Shown here: positions 10,082 to 18,362 of the stretch, piece by piece
Numbering within the stretch: the first letter of the stretch is position 1
Layout: every line of letters starts with the position of its first letter
Assembly (NCBI GenBank): GCA_012103255.1
Contig: WLXD01000002.1
Span: forward strand, 434,001-498,000
Origin: Acidobacteriota bacterium
GTDB lineage: Bacteria > Acidobacteriota > UBA890 > WLXD01
Direction: 5' to 3'
Length of the DNA: 64,000 nt
Translations under genes and position numbers: made by a program
Notes under the pieces: generated by a model
Told to the model about the DNA's origin: nothing
What the model saw: only the letters and a program-made list of their open reading frames with translations
The model's database searches: none

Positions 10082-12580
10082 GTGACGACTTTGTTCGGCA
10101 CGCTGTTCGGCGCGATTCCGGCCTGGCTGAAGGATGTCCCCGGCCCGGGGAAACAAATGGACAGCTTCTTTCAGGACGTACGGTTCGCGTGTCGCAGTCT
10201 CGCCAAGAGTCCGGCCTTCACAGCGGTGGCAGTTGCCTCCTTGGCGCTTGGCATCGGGGCCAACACTGCGATCTTCTCGGTCGTCAACACGGTGTTGCTG
10301 CGCGGTCTGCCCTACCCCGGCGCCGACCGTCTCGTGGTGATCTGGGAATCGAACGATACCGTCGGTGTGGAACGCACCGGGCCTTCTGGTGCGACCTTCC
10401 TCGACTGGCGCGAGCGCGCCGAGTCCTTCGAAGAAATGGTGCTATTCCAGGCGGGGTCTACCACGGTCACCGATCTGTCCGAACCTGAGCAGGTTCCCGC
10501 GATGCGGGTAACCGTGAACTTCTTCGATCTCCTCGGCGTAGACGCCGCCCACGGCCGCGGATTCCTCCCCGCGGAAGGCTCTGGCGGCCGTGTCGCGTCC
10601 GTAGTGGCGACCGATGGGTTCTGGCAACGCGCCTATGGCGGCAACCCAAAGGCGATCGGCGACGAGTTCCAGGGCGACCACCTCCCGCTTACGCTTGTGG
10701 GTGTGTTGCCGCGCCATTTCTGGTATCCGCTCAAGAGCGACTTGTTCGTGCCGTGGGACGAGGACGAACTGCGCAGCCAGAATCGGGCGCGCCGGGAGTA
10801 CGGCGTGCTGGCTCGGCTCCGCCCGGACGTCACTCTGGAGCAAGCTCGGGCGGAGATGCGCGCCCTGAGCAAGCAACTGGCGGCCGAGCATCCGGAAATG
10901 CAGGGCTGGGGGACATACATGGCAATGGCCGAGGAAGAGGCGAGCGGTTTCCTCCGGCCGGCCCTGCTAGTTCTCTTCGGCGCGGTGGGATTCGTGCTGT
11001 TGATCGCGTGCGCAAACGTGGCCAACCTCATGTTGGCCCGAGCGAGTGATCGTCAGCGCGAGATCGCCGTGCGCGCCGCGACCGGAGCGTCGCGGGCGCG
11101 CCTTCTGCGCCAGCTCCTCACGGAGAGCCTACTCCTGGCCGCCGGAGGTGGAATCGCCGGACTCGCGCTGGGCTACGCGGGCGTCGAAGCCCTGCGGCTC
11201 ATCGTGCCCGCGGAGATCCCGTTGCCAAACGGTGGCACCACCGTGCTGGTCCCACAGTTGACCGTCGCCCCGATTGTCATGGCCTTCTCGGCTATCGCAG
11301 CTTTGGCTACCGGCCTGATCTTCGGGCTCGTGCCGGCGTGGCACACCTCACTGATCGAACTATCCGATGTTTTGCGCGGGGGCGATCGTGGCAACACGGC
11401 ATCCAAACGCGCATCCGCAGCGCGCCGCATCCTGGTCGCCGGGGAGATCGCGATGTCAGTGGTGCTCGTGACCGGCGCGTTCCTGATGATCGAGACCTTC
11501 TGGAACCTGAGTCAGGTCGATCCGGGGTTCCGTGCGGCCAACCTGCTCACGCTGCAGCTCGAACTACCTACAGACTCTCGCTACGAGACCAATTCCGAAC
11601 GCGCCGACTTCTACAAACTCATGATGCGCGAGCTCAGAGCGATACCTGGCGTGGAGACAGCAGGACTCAGCGAGGTGCTGCCGCTCGACAACACGATGAG
11701 AATGATCGAGTTCCGTCGGTTGGACGACAATCTCGCTGCCGGCGACGAGGGCATCAGCGTGGATTACAACCTCGCCGATGCCGGCTACTTCCAGTCCCTG
11801 GGCGTACCTCTTGTGCGCGGCCGCATGTTCGAGGCGATCGACAATCAGGACGTTCGTGCCGTGGCCCTGGTGGACACCGAGTTCGCCGATGCCTTCTTTC
11901 CACAGGGCGCCGTGGGTGAACGTTTCACAGCGTGGGGTGGAATCTTCGAGATCATCGGGGTGGTCGGTGCGGTGCGGAACGCCGGATTGTCTGAGCGGCC
12001 GCGGCCGATGTTCTATCTGCACACGGGCCAGTCCGCCGACGACATGATGAGTGTTGTACTTCGCAGCCGTGGAGACATCGGCGCTCTTGCCCAGGCCGCC
12101 AAGGAAGCGGTGTGGCGTGTGGACCCCGAACAGCCGGTGTTCAACGTGCGTCGAATGGAAGATGTGGTTGCGCAAGGCACCTCCTCGCACCGACTCACGT
12201 TGACTCTCCTCGGTATCTTCGGGCTCCTCGCCGTATTCATGGCAGCTCTAGGCGTGTACGGGGTGATGTCTTACTCGGTCGGGCAACGAACCCGGGAACT
12301 CGGCCTGCGACGTGCTCTTGGAGCGGGCTCGAACCAGCTGTTGCAAATGATCGTCGCCGAGGCCACTCGCGTCGCGGCCGCCGGAGTGGCGATCGGCGTG
12401 GCTGCAGCGCTGGTTGTCGGTCGCGTCATGTCGTCGATGCTCTACGGCGTGAGTTCCGCCCAGCCGCTGGCCTTCCTGCTCGTTGCAGCCGTGTTGATGA
12501 GCGTCGCCGCGCTGGCAGCGCTGGTTCCGGCACGGCGGGCCGCCGGCGTCGACCCCATGATCGCGCTCCGTTCCGGCTAG
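10082..12580 (+). CDS. ADOP-type duplicated permease (body, split from its prefix)
   Basis: 832-residue permease body. The ADOP core begins at MDSFFQDVRFACRSLAKSP (internal ATG 10157 is an alternative start), with first membrane helix [20 protein letters not shown], first FtsX block from about residue 293 (QREIAVRAATGASRARLLRQ), second periplasmic domain, and second FtsX block from about 706 (TRELGLRRALGAGSNQLLQM). It ends PARRAAGVDPMIALRSG. Upstream and in frame, across a TAA, lies the prefix at 9917. Preceded by the PadR at 9600 in the same operon. Membrane transport or envelope role by family; substrate and energy source unknown. Confidence 0.92.
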   Translation: MTTLFGTLFGAIPAWLKDVPGPGKQMDSFFQDVRFACRSLAKSPAFTAVAVASLALGIGANTAIFSVVNTVLLRGLPYPGADRLVVIWESNDTVGVERTGPSGATFLDWRERAESFEEMVLFQAGSTTVTDLSEPEQVPAMRVTVNFFDLLGVDAAHGRGFLPAEGSGGRVASVVATDGFWQRAYGGNPKAIGDEFQGDHLPLTLVGVLPRHFWYPLKSDLFVPWDEDELRSQNRARREYGVLARLRPDVTLEQARAEMRALSKQLAAEHPEMQGWGTYMAMAEEEASGFLRPALLVLFGAVGFVLLIACANVANLMLARASDRQREIAVRAATGASRARLLRQLLTESLLLAAGGGIAGLALGYAGVEALRLIVPAEIPLPNGGTTVLVPQLTVAPIVMAFSAIAALATGLIFGLVPAWHTSLIELSDVLRGGDRGNTASKRASAARRILVAGEIAMSVVLVTGAFLMIETFWNLSQVDPGFRAANLLTLQLELPTDSRYETNSERADFYKLMMRELRAIPGVETAGLSEVLPLDNTMRMIEFRRLDDNLAAGDEGISVDYNLADAGYFQSLGVPLVRGRMFEAIDNQDVRAVALVDTEFADAFFPQGAVGERFTAWGGIFEIIGVVGAVRNAGLSERPRPMFYLHTGQSADDMMSVVLRSRGDIGALAQAAKEAVWRVDPEQPVFNVRRMEDVVAQGTSSHRLTLTLLGIFGLLAVFMAALGVYGVMSYSVGQRTRELGLRRALGAGSNQLLQMIVAEATRVAAAGVAIGVAAALVVGRVMSSMLYGVSSAQPLAFLLVAAVLMSVAALAALVPARRAAGVDPMIALRSG

Positions 12581-12613
12581 CGGATCGCCGGTTGTCATAG
12601 ACACGCGCTCTCT

Positions 12614-12651
12614 AATAGCGCTAAGTTAGCTATATACGACTTAGCGCTATT
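12614..12651. promoter_or_regulatory. Perfect 13-bp inverted repeat upstream of PadR (operator)
   Basis: Arms AATAGCGCTAAGT (12614-12626) and ACTTAGCGCTATT (12639-12651) are exact reverse complements with a 12-bp spacer containing TATATA. Each arm carries an AGCGCT palindrome. The element sits immediately before AAGGAG (12653-12658) and the ATG of the PadR at 12667, so bound repressor would cover the promoter and ribosome site. Its sequence is unlike the other PadR dyads in the window. Confidence 0.65.
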
Positions 12652-12666
12652 TAAGGAGCCGGCCTG

Positions 12667-13038
12667 ATGACGCTTACGCCCGAAGTTGCTGAACAGCTTC
12701 CGCTCGCTGGAATGGCCTTCCAGGTGCTGCTGGTGCTCGCCGCTGGCACCAACCACGGCTACGGCATCGCCAAGGAAGTTGAAGACCGCACGCGCGGGCG
12801 AACGCGTGTTGGCACCGGCTCGCTCTATCTGTCGATGGCGAAACTGGCGGATCAGGGACTGATCGAACAGTGCCAGCCGCCGGCCGGGCGCACCGACCGG
12901 CGGCGGCGCTACTACGAGCTCACCGACTTCGGCCGCGAGGTGGCGATTGCCGAGGCTAGCCGCCTGGCCGAGCTGGAGCAGGTTGCGGGAGAGCGCAACC
13001 TGCTCCGACCCGGTGCGCTGGGCGCGATGGAGGCGTGA
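12667..13038 (+). CDS. PadR-family transcriptional regulator
   Basis: 123-residue PadR repressor. Family marks: NHGYGIAKEVEDRTRGRTRV, then GTGSLYLSMAKLADQGLIEQ, and the wing RRRRYYELTDFGREVAIAEA. The ATG has AAGGAG 8 bases upstream and a strong dyad operator before it. Unlike its siblings here, the gene 6 bp downstream is not a complete ADOP but an ADOP-like prefix joined to a TonB domain, so this PadR is inferred to control an energy-transducing protein. Confidence 0.93.
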   Translation: MTLTPEVAEQLPLAGMAFQVLLVLAAGTNHGYGIAKEVEDRTRGRTRVGTGSLYLSMAKLADQGLIEQCQPPAGRTDRRRRYYELTDFGREVAIAEASRLAELEQVAGERNLLRPGALGAMEA

Positions 13039-13044
13039 ACTGAC

Positions 13045-13948
13045 ATGGGCACCCCTATGCCTCCCGCGCCCGGCGTCAACTGGGCCGCCACGTTGTTCCG
13101 CATGCTGGCTCGACTGCTGCCGGGATGGCTCCGTCGCGAATGGGGCGACGATCTGGTCACCACAGCCTCGCGGCGTGTTGCCGACGCTCGCTGCGAAGGC
13201 CATCTGGCGCTCGTCGCGGCATTGGCCACCGAGTCGATCTCGATACTTCGCGCGGCGCTGCAGTCGCGCGCCTACTCGCCCGAGTTCATCAACGGGAGGA
13301 AAGCGATGTACGAAGAAGACAACCGAACCCCTACGCACGGCGTGGTTGGCAGCTCTGGTGATCCACTTCATCGCATTCACCGCTGTGATCCCGATCGGGC
13401 CCGGAGGACTCGAGGCTACGCCGGAGGAGGAGTACACCGTGGTGAAGATCTATCGCCCGCCGCCACCGCCTCCCGAAACGCCGGAGCGACGCGTGGTGAA
13501 GCGGCGCGTGAACCCGGTACCGATTCCAGACCAGACGCCGGACGAGCCCGAACCGTACGTGGACGAGGAGTACGTCTACGAGACGACGGCTCCGGAAGTC
13601 GCTGACGTCGAATTCACGATGGCAGGGCCCGCGGGCCCGCCACCTCAGGAACAGAGCGTGTACCGCGTCGGCCCCAACGTGCAGCGCCCGGAACTGATCG
13701 AACGCGTGCTCCCGGAGTACCCCGAGCTCGCAAAACGTGCACGTCTGGAGTGCGTGGTAATCATGGAGGCGCGCATCGACCGGGAAGGGAACGTGGTCGA
13801 CCTGGAGGTGCTCCGCCCCTGTGGCCTCGGTCTCACGGAATCAGCCCTTGATGCGGTGCGGCAGTGGAAGTATGCCCCGACCATGGTCGACGGCCGGCCC
13901 GTCGAGATTGTGCTTACAGCAACGGTGACATTCCGCCTCACAAAGTAG
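13045..13948 (+). CDS. ADOP-like prefix joined to TonB C-terminal domain protein, frameshifted
   Basis: The first 87 residues match the cytoplasmic prefix of ADOPs (LFRMLARLLPGWLRREWGDD). An internal ATG at 13306 with GGGAGG upstream starts MYEEDNRT. At the C4 run 13328-13331 the frame must lose one base to continue into RTAWLAALVIHFIAFTAVI (membrane helix), a proline-rich periplasmic linker (RPPPPPPETPERR) and a classic TonB C-terminal domain (LPEYPELAKRARLECVVIME, then ALDAVRQWKYAPTMVDGRPV). Restored length is about 300 residues, or about 213 if translation starts at 13306. TonB proteins carry proton-motive energy to outer-membrane receptors; no receptor gene is seen here. The prefix-TonB linkage is unusual. 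Alternatively these are two overlapping genes. Confidence 0.7.
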
Positions 13949-13996
13949 GCCGGGGCGGTCCTCGCAGCCCGCCTGGAGATCTGTTCTACTTGCTGC

Positions 13997-16189
13997 ATGT
14001 CCCCTGCCCTCTCGAGGAGCAGCAACTTGCAGTACCCCAGGCGCGTCGCTTGCCTAGGTGTCGTCTTGGCGCTGATGCAACTGGCAACAGCATCGGCCAC
14101 TCCACAGGCGCAGTTCGGAACCTCAACCGAGGTGCTGCGCATCCAGGTGGGGATCGTTGACGCCGAAGGCAACCCGGTTACCGGACTCCAGAAAGAAGAC
14201 CTCCAGCTGCTGATCGGAGGCCAGCCGCGCCAGATTCTCGACCTGTACGAGGTGGACGCCTCGGAGCTGGGCATCTCGGCGGACGCTTTGGCCCATGAGG
14301 CCCCTCCGCCTCCGGTTGACGGGCTGCAGAGCACCACGCTCAGGCCCACAACGGGCGCCGAACTCCCCTCCGCGGCACGGCGACGCTTCCTGCTGTTCTT
14401 CGACCTCGGGTTCATGAGTCGCCGCGGTCTCGGCTACGCGCGTGGCGCCGCCGAGTCCTTTCTCAAAGACGTTGCCCAGGGCGGCGACCTCGTGGGTATG
14501 GCGACCTACAGCGCCTTCCGCGGACTGCAGTACCACGTGCCGTTCACCTCCGACCGCGACCAGATCCTCGCCGCCGTCGAACGCCTGAACGTGGGGCGAT
14601 CTAGCGAGGCGATCGAGCAGGACAACGCGGCGCTCGACCTGCAGGGGCTCGCACTCATTCTCGCCAACAGTCCGCTGGGCGACGCCGGCGGCAGCGATGC
14701 CAGCATTGCCGCCGAACTCGCCTCCACCCGGCAAGCACTGGAGGGCGGTCGCGTGATCATGGCGCTCGAGCGCCTGGCAGAGGAGGTCGCGCCGATCCAG
14801 GGGCGCAAACACATCGTGTACTTCTCCCAGGGAATTCCTGACGCACTGATGACGGGTTTGGAGGATGGCTCGGCCCTCCTGCAAGACATGATGATCGCCA
14901 TGGAGTCGGCGCGGCGGTCCGATGTGGTCATCCACTCCTTCATGCCAGCGGCGATGCCCGATTCCGGCGTCCACGATATTAGGGAGATGACACCGCAAGG
15001 CGGAGGTGGGAACTTCCGGGTGCTTGGCGACCGTTCCTACCTCAACTATGCCGCCGGTGAGACTGGGGGCTTCTCGGTCTACTTCCGGCACCAGTTGCGA
15101 CGCGGACTGAACGCAATGGAAGAGGCTACGCGCTCGTACTACGTTCTCTCCTTCCCGCTCGCGCCATCCGACCGTGAAGCCGTAGATCTTCGCGTGGTGC
15201 CGCAGCGAGCGGGCGTATCGGTGGCGTGGGCTCCGGCGCGGCTCTCCGTCCCCGACTGGCAAGAGCATTCGGTAGCCACCCGCCAGCTGCAGATCGCCGA
15301 CGCCCTGGAAATTGGCAACGACGCTCGCTCCATGGCTCTCGACGTGATGGCGATCCGCACCGACCGGCGCAACGGCTATGGTCGCGTTGCCGTCGCGGGC
15401 GAGATCCCGGCGCAGCAACTCCGCGACCTGGTCGAAGAGCGTGGCGATGACTCACTGGATCTTGAGGTCCTCGGCCTCGCTCTCCGCCCGAACGGTGAAG
15501 TCGCCGACTACTTCCGCACTCACATCAACCTGGACGAAGTCGGTGCGCAGCTCGAGCGTGTGAGCATCCCACTGCGGTACCAGAACATTCTGGTGGTGGA
15601 GCCCGGCGCCTACTTCGTAAAGGTCCTCGTGCGGGAGGGCAGTGTGAGTCGCCTGGCATCTCGCAGTCTGCGCGTCGAGATTCCGGCGTCGGACCCCGAC
15701 GGCATGAACATCTCGACTCCGCTCGTCGTGACGCCTGCCAGCAACGGCCGCGTCATCCAGGGAGTCGACCCGGCGAACCCGCCATCGCACCGGATGCACC
15801 TGCCGCTCGACTACCCGTTCGTGGTCGGCGCGCAGGAGCTGGTACCGGCTATCCACCCCGCTTCCGTGGCCGGCGCGGACATCGACGTCTACGTGACCGT
15901 CCAGAACCCGAGCAGGCACCCGTTCACCGGCGACACGGACATCCTTGCGGAGACCTGGCTGCAGGACGCCGACGGCAACCGTTTCGTGCTGAGCGACTTC
16001 CGCCCTCTGGCCTCGACCTTCGATGAGACCACGAGCAACTTGCGCATGCTGCTGCGGCTGTCGCTCTCGCCCAGCTTGCCGAGCGGCGCCTACTTCTTGG
16101 TCGTGCAGACGCACGACCGCATCTCGGGAGAAGCCGTCGGCTCGTACGCCGATCTGGTAATCGAGCCCGCGTTCGAGGCGGTCCGCTAA
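13997..16189 (+). CDS. Secreted VWFA-related protein
   Basis: 730 residues with an N-terminal hydrophobic leader (RVACLGVVLALMQLATASAT) followed by IQVGIVDAEGNPVTGLQKED, the Ig-like opening typical of the acidobacterial VWFA-related family. The von Willebrand A region spans roughly residues 130-390: core strand RRFLLFFDLGFMSRRGLGYA and the later strand RKHIVYFSQGIPDAL. The metal site is degenerate (DLGFMS instead of DxSxS). The C-terminal half is beta-rich and has no recognised domain. Probably periplasmic or surface protein binding. The ATG at 13997 was chosen because it precedes the leader; the ribosome site is weak. Its stop overlaps that of the convergent MscS gene by 4 bp. Confidence 0.8.
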   Translation: MSPALSRSSNLQYPRRVACLGVVLALMQLATASATPQAQFGTSTEVLRIQVGIVDAEGNPVTGLQKEDLQLLIGGQPRQILDLYEVDASELGISADALAHEAPPPPVDGLQSTTLRPTTGAELPSAARRRFLLFFDLGFMSRRGLGYARGAAESFLKDVAQGGDLVGMATYSAFRGLQYHVPFTSDRDQILAAVERLNVGRSSEAIEQDNAALDLQGLALILANSPLGDAGGSDASIAAELASTRQALEGGRVIMALERLAEEVAPIQGRKHIVYFSQGIPDALMTGLEDGSALLQDMMIAMESARRSDVVIHSFMPAAMPDSGVHDIREMTPQGGGGNFRVLGDRSYLNYAAGETGGFSVYFRHQLRRGLNAMEEATRSYYVLSFPLAPSDREAVDLRVVPQRAGVSVAWAPARLSVPDWQEHSVATRQLQIADALEIGNDARSMALDVMAIRTDRRNGYGRVAVAGEIPAQQLRDLVEERGDDSLDLEVLGLALRPNGEVADYFRTHINLDEVGAQLERVSIPLRYQNILVVEPGAYFVKVLVREGSVSRLASRSLRVEIPASDPDGMNISTPLVVTPASNGRVIQGVDPANPPSHRMHLPLDYPFVVGAQELVPAIHPASVAGADIDVYVTVQNPSRHPFTGDTDILAETWLQDADGNRFVLSDFRPLASTFDETTSNLRMLLRLSLSPSLPSGAYFLVVQTHDRISGEAVGSYADLVIEPAFEAVR

Positions 16190-17256
16190 GCCGTCGGAGG
16201 AGTCCCGGCGAGTTCGATCGTCTGTGTCGGGAACGCCATCGAAAGCCCGGCCTCGTTGAACTGACTCAAGATCGCCATATTCACCGCGGTCTGTGTGCCG
16301 ACGATGTCGGCCTCCGGTGCGATGTAGTAGATGAACAGCAGGTTCATCGAGAAGTCACCGAAACCAGCGAATCCGATGACCGGCTCCTCCACGGTGTTCT
16401 CGCCCTGAGCCGCTTCGATCGAAGCCAGAATATCCATCGCCTGCTGCATTCCGTCCGGCGGCGTGTCGTAGGTCAGACCGAGGGTCATCACAACCTTGCG
16501 GTAGGGCTCGCTCGTGATGTTTTCAATCGGCGAGTTGGCCATGTCCGCGTTCGGGATGGTGACCATCCGACCTTCGAGCGTACGCAATCGCGTGCTGCGC
16601 ACGCCGATCTCTTCCACCTTGCCGTCGAAGCCACTCACTTGAACGCGGTCGTTCAGCTTGAACGGCTGATCGGTGAAGATCGTGAAACCGCCGAACACGT
16701 TCTTCACGGTGTCCTGTGCCGCCATGGCGAGCGCCAGGCCACCAATCCCGAGACCGGCGATCAGGGCGGCCACGTCGTAGCCGGCGTTGTTGAGCGCCAT
16801 GATGATGCCGATGGCCCAGAGCGCGGTCTTGCCGCCACGCCGGATGATCGGAAGCAGCTGGTCGTCGAGATCACTCTCCGACTCTTCGACGAACGGGGCC
16901 AGGTAGTGCACCACCAATGAGTCGAAGATCCGCACCACCAGCCAGGCAATGGAAACCACGAGCAGACCGCGGAACGCGTTCGCGAAGAACACGTCGGCCC
17001 CCGCCGGAAGCGACAACGTGCCAAAGGCGAGCTGCAGGCCCACGGCGGTGACACCAAGCACCACGGGCTCGTTGAGCAGCTCAATCGCGATGTCGTCGAG
17101 GTCGGTCTCGGTGCGCGAGGCTGCGCGGCGCAGCACTCCGCCGAAGACCCAGTAGAGGATCTTGCCTGCGAGCACGGCGCCCAGAGCGATGCCGAAGGCA
17201 AGGCCCCATTCCAAGACCGTATTGCCGTAGTACGTCTGAGCTAGCGCGTCCTGCAT
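16186..17256 (-). CDS. Small-conductance mechanosensitive channel (MscS family)
   Basis: 356 residues with three predicted N-terminal membrane helices, then the pore helix rich in Gly/Ala (GLGIGGLALAMAAQDTVKNV), followed by the cytoplasmic beta domain (TDQPFKLNDRVQVSGFDGKV, then RLRTLEGRMVTIPNADMANS) and an alpha/beta C-terminal vestibule. It is longer than E. coli MscS because of an extra first helix region. It opens on membrane tension to release solutes under hypo-osmotic shock. Monocistronic by context; it is convergent with the VWFA-like gene. Confidence 0.93.
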   Translation of the reverse strand: MQDALAQTYYGNTVLEWGLAFGIALGAVLAGKILYWVFGGVLRRAASRTETDLDDIAIELLNEPVVLGVTAVGLQLAFGTLSLPAGADVFFANAFRGLLVVSIAWLVVRIFDSLVVHYLAPFVEESESDLDDQLLPIIRRGGKTALWAIGIIMALNNAGYDVAALIAGLGIGGLALAMAAQDTVKNVFGGFTIFTDQPFKLNDRVQVSGFDGKVEEIGVRSTRLRTLEGRMVTIPNADMANSPIENITSEPYRKVVMTLGLTYDTPPDGMQQAMDILASIEAAQGENTVEEPVIGFAGFGDFSMNLLFIYYIAPEADIVGTQTAVNMAILSQFNEAGLSMAFPTQTIELAGTPPTA

Positions 17257-17334
17257 GAGTTCCCTCGGTCAGCCAGTTCGAAATGCAACCATGGTGTTTA
17301 CCACGAACGAGGTCGGTCGGCCTTGCGCGTGCCC

Positions 17335-18306
17335 CTAGCGACTCTCGGTCAACCAGGCAATGACGTTCAGTAGGAATCGCGCGTTGTGCGGCGCGTCCGG
17401 ATCGTTCATCCCCATGGGGAAGCGCTCGCCATTGCGCACCTGCACTTGTGCGGAGAATGCCGCCGCTTCACCGAAGGCGGCCACGCGGCCGCCACCATGA
17501 CGAATCAAGGTGCCCTGTGTCATGCCGTCCGCCGGGATCCGCGGTGTGGCTTCGGTGAACTCCCAGGCCACCGATGGCAGCAGGATGTAGGAGCCGTGCG
17601 GCATCAGGAGCAACGGCGTGGCGTCGACGTCCGAGGCCACGCGGAACGCCTGGCCCGTGAAAGTGGTCACCACGTCGATCGGGTGCTCGGCCGTCCCTGA
17701 CGTCACCGCGTGCTCGGCCAACGTCCCTTCCGCCCGACGAAAACTCATCCGCCCACTACCCTCTGCGAGGTAGGCGAAGCCGTCATGAAAGTAGAGGCCG
17801 AAGGCTTCCGCTAGATCAGCCACCGCCCCGGGCATGGGCATGTGGTCGGCGATCAGCAGCAGGTTGCCGCCGGACTCGACCCATTTCTCCAGAGCCGCGA
17901 TCTCGTCGGGAGTGAACGCGCTGACGTTGGGCAGGATCCAGTCCTGCACCCGACTCTCAGCCAGCGCGTTCGAGATCACGAGCAGATCGAGTTCGGCCAG
18001 CACCTCGGCCGACACGGTCGAGGCGAAGCCGTCCACGGTGTAGCCGTCGCGGCGCAGCAACTCGGCGAAGGACCGATAGCGCCCGTCGACTGTGTGGAAA
18101 TTGCCGTGCGCCTCATCGATAGCGACCCGTGGGCCCATGCCCGCAGCGAACGCGGGCGGCCCGGTCGGCGGCAACTCGAAGTCAGCGACGCCCTGCTGGA
18201 CGTCGGTGCTGGGAGGAGGCCCGCTCGCGCACGCGCCAAGGCCCAGTGCACCGAGGAGCAGAACTACGACACGGCCGAACGACTGAGTGCTTCTTGAAAA
18301 TGACAT
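17335..18306 (-). CDS. DUF4350-like lipoprotein
   Basis: 323 residues with a clear lipoprotein signal (GRVVVLLLGALGLGAC, lipobox LGAC). The body begins PRVAIDEAHGNFHTVDGRYR and contains FAELLRRDGYTVDGF, ALEKWVESGGNLLLIADHMP and RHGGGRVAAFGEAAAF, the pattern of the glutamine-amidotransferase-like DUF4350 fold, in which the protein senses or binds rather than hydrolyses. No catalytic Cys is visible. The only suitable start is the ATG at 18306, which lies inside a strong hairpin (18302-18339) and has no ribosome site. Periplasmic, membrane-anchored; function unknown. Confidence 0.75.
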   Translation of the reverse strand: MSFSRSTQSFGRVVVLLLGALGLGACASGPPPSTDVQQGVADFELPPTGPPAFAAGMGPRVAIDEAHGNFHTVDGRYRSFAELLRRDGYTVDGFASTVSAEVLAELDLLVISNALAESRVQDWILPNVSAFTPDEIAALEKWVESGGNLLLIADHMPMPGAVADLAEAFGLYFHDGFAYLAEGSGRMSFRRAEGTLAEHAVTSGTAEHPIDVVTTFTGQAFRVASDVDATPLLLMPHGSYILLPSVAWEFTEATPRIPADGMTQGTLIRHGGGRVAAFGEAAAFSAQVQVRNGERFPMGMNDPDAPHNARFLLNVIAWLTESR

Positions 18307-18339
18307 CGCCGGCCGACGTTAGCGCCGGCCGGCGATGTC
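18302..18339 (-). terminator. 13-bp perfect stem-loop after ADOP, containing the next start codon
   Basis: GACATCGCCGGCC (18302-18314) and GGCCGGCGATGTC (18327-18339) pair perfectly with a 12-base loop. On the minus strand it follows the ADOP stop at 18363 by 23 bp and is trailed by ATTTTC, so it can act as a weak intrinsic terminator. The ATG of the downstream lipoprotein (18306-18304) is inside the distal arm, so the same hairpin would hide that start codon. Confidence 0.5.
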
Positions 18340-18362
18340 TTGCAAGGCAAAGCCTTCGCGCC

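Noticed and set aside
14123-15418. 431-codon antisense frame in the VWFA-like gene
   Set aside because: His/Arg/Val-rich low-complexity translation without domain; shadow of the sense gene.
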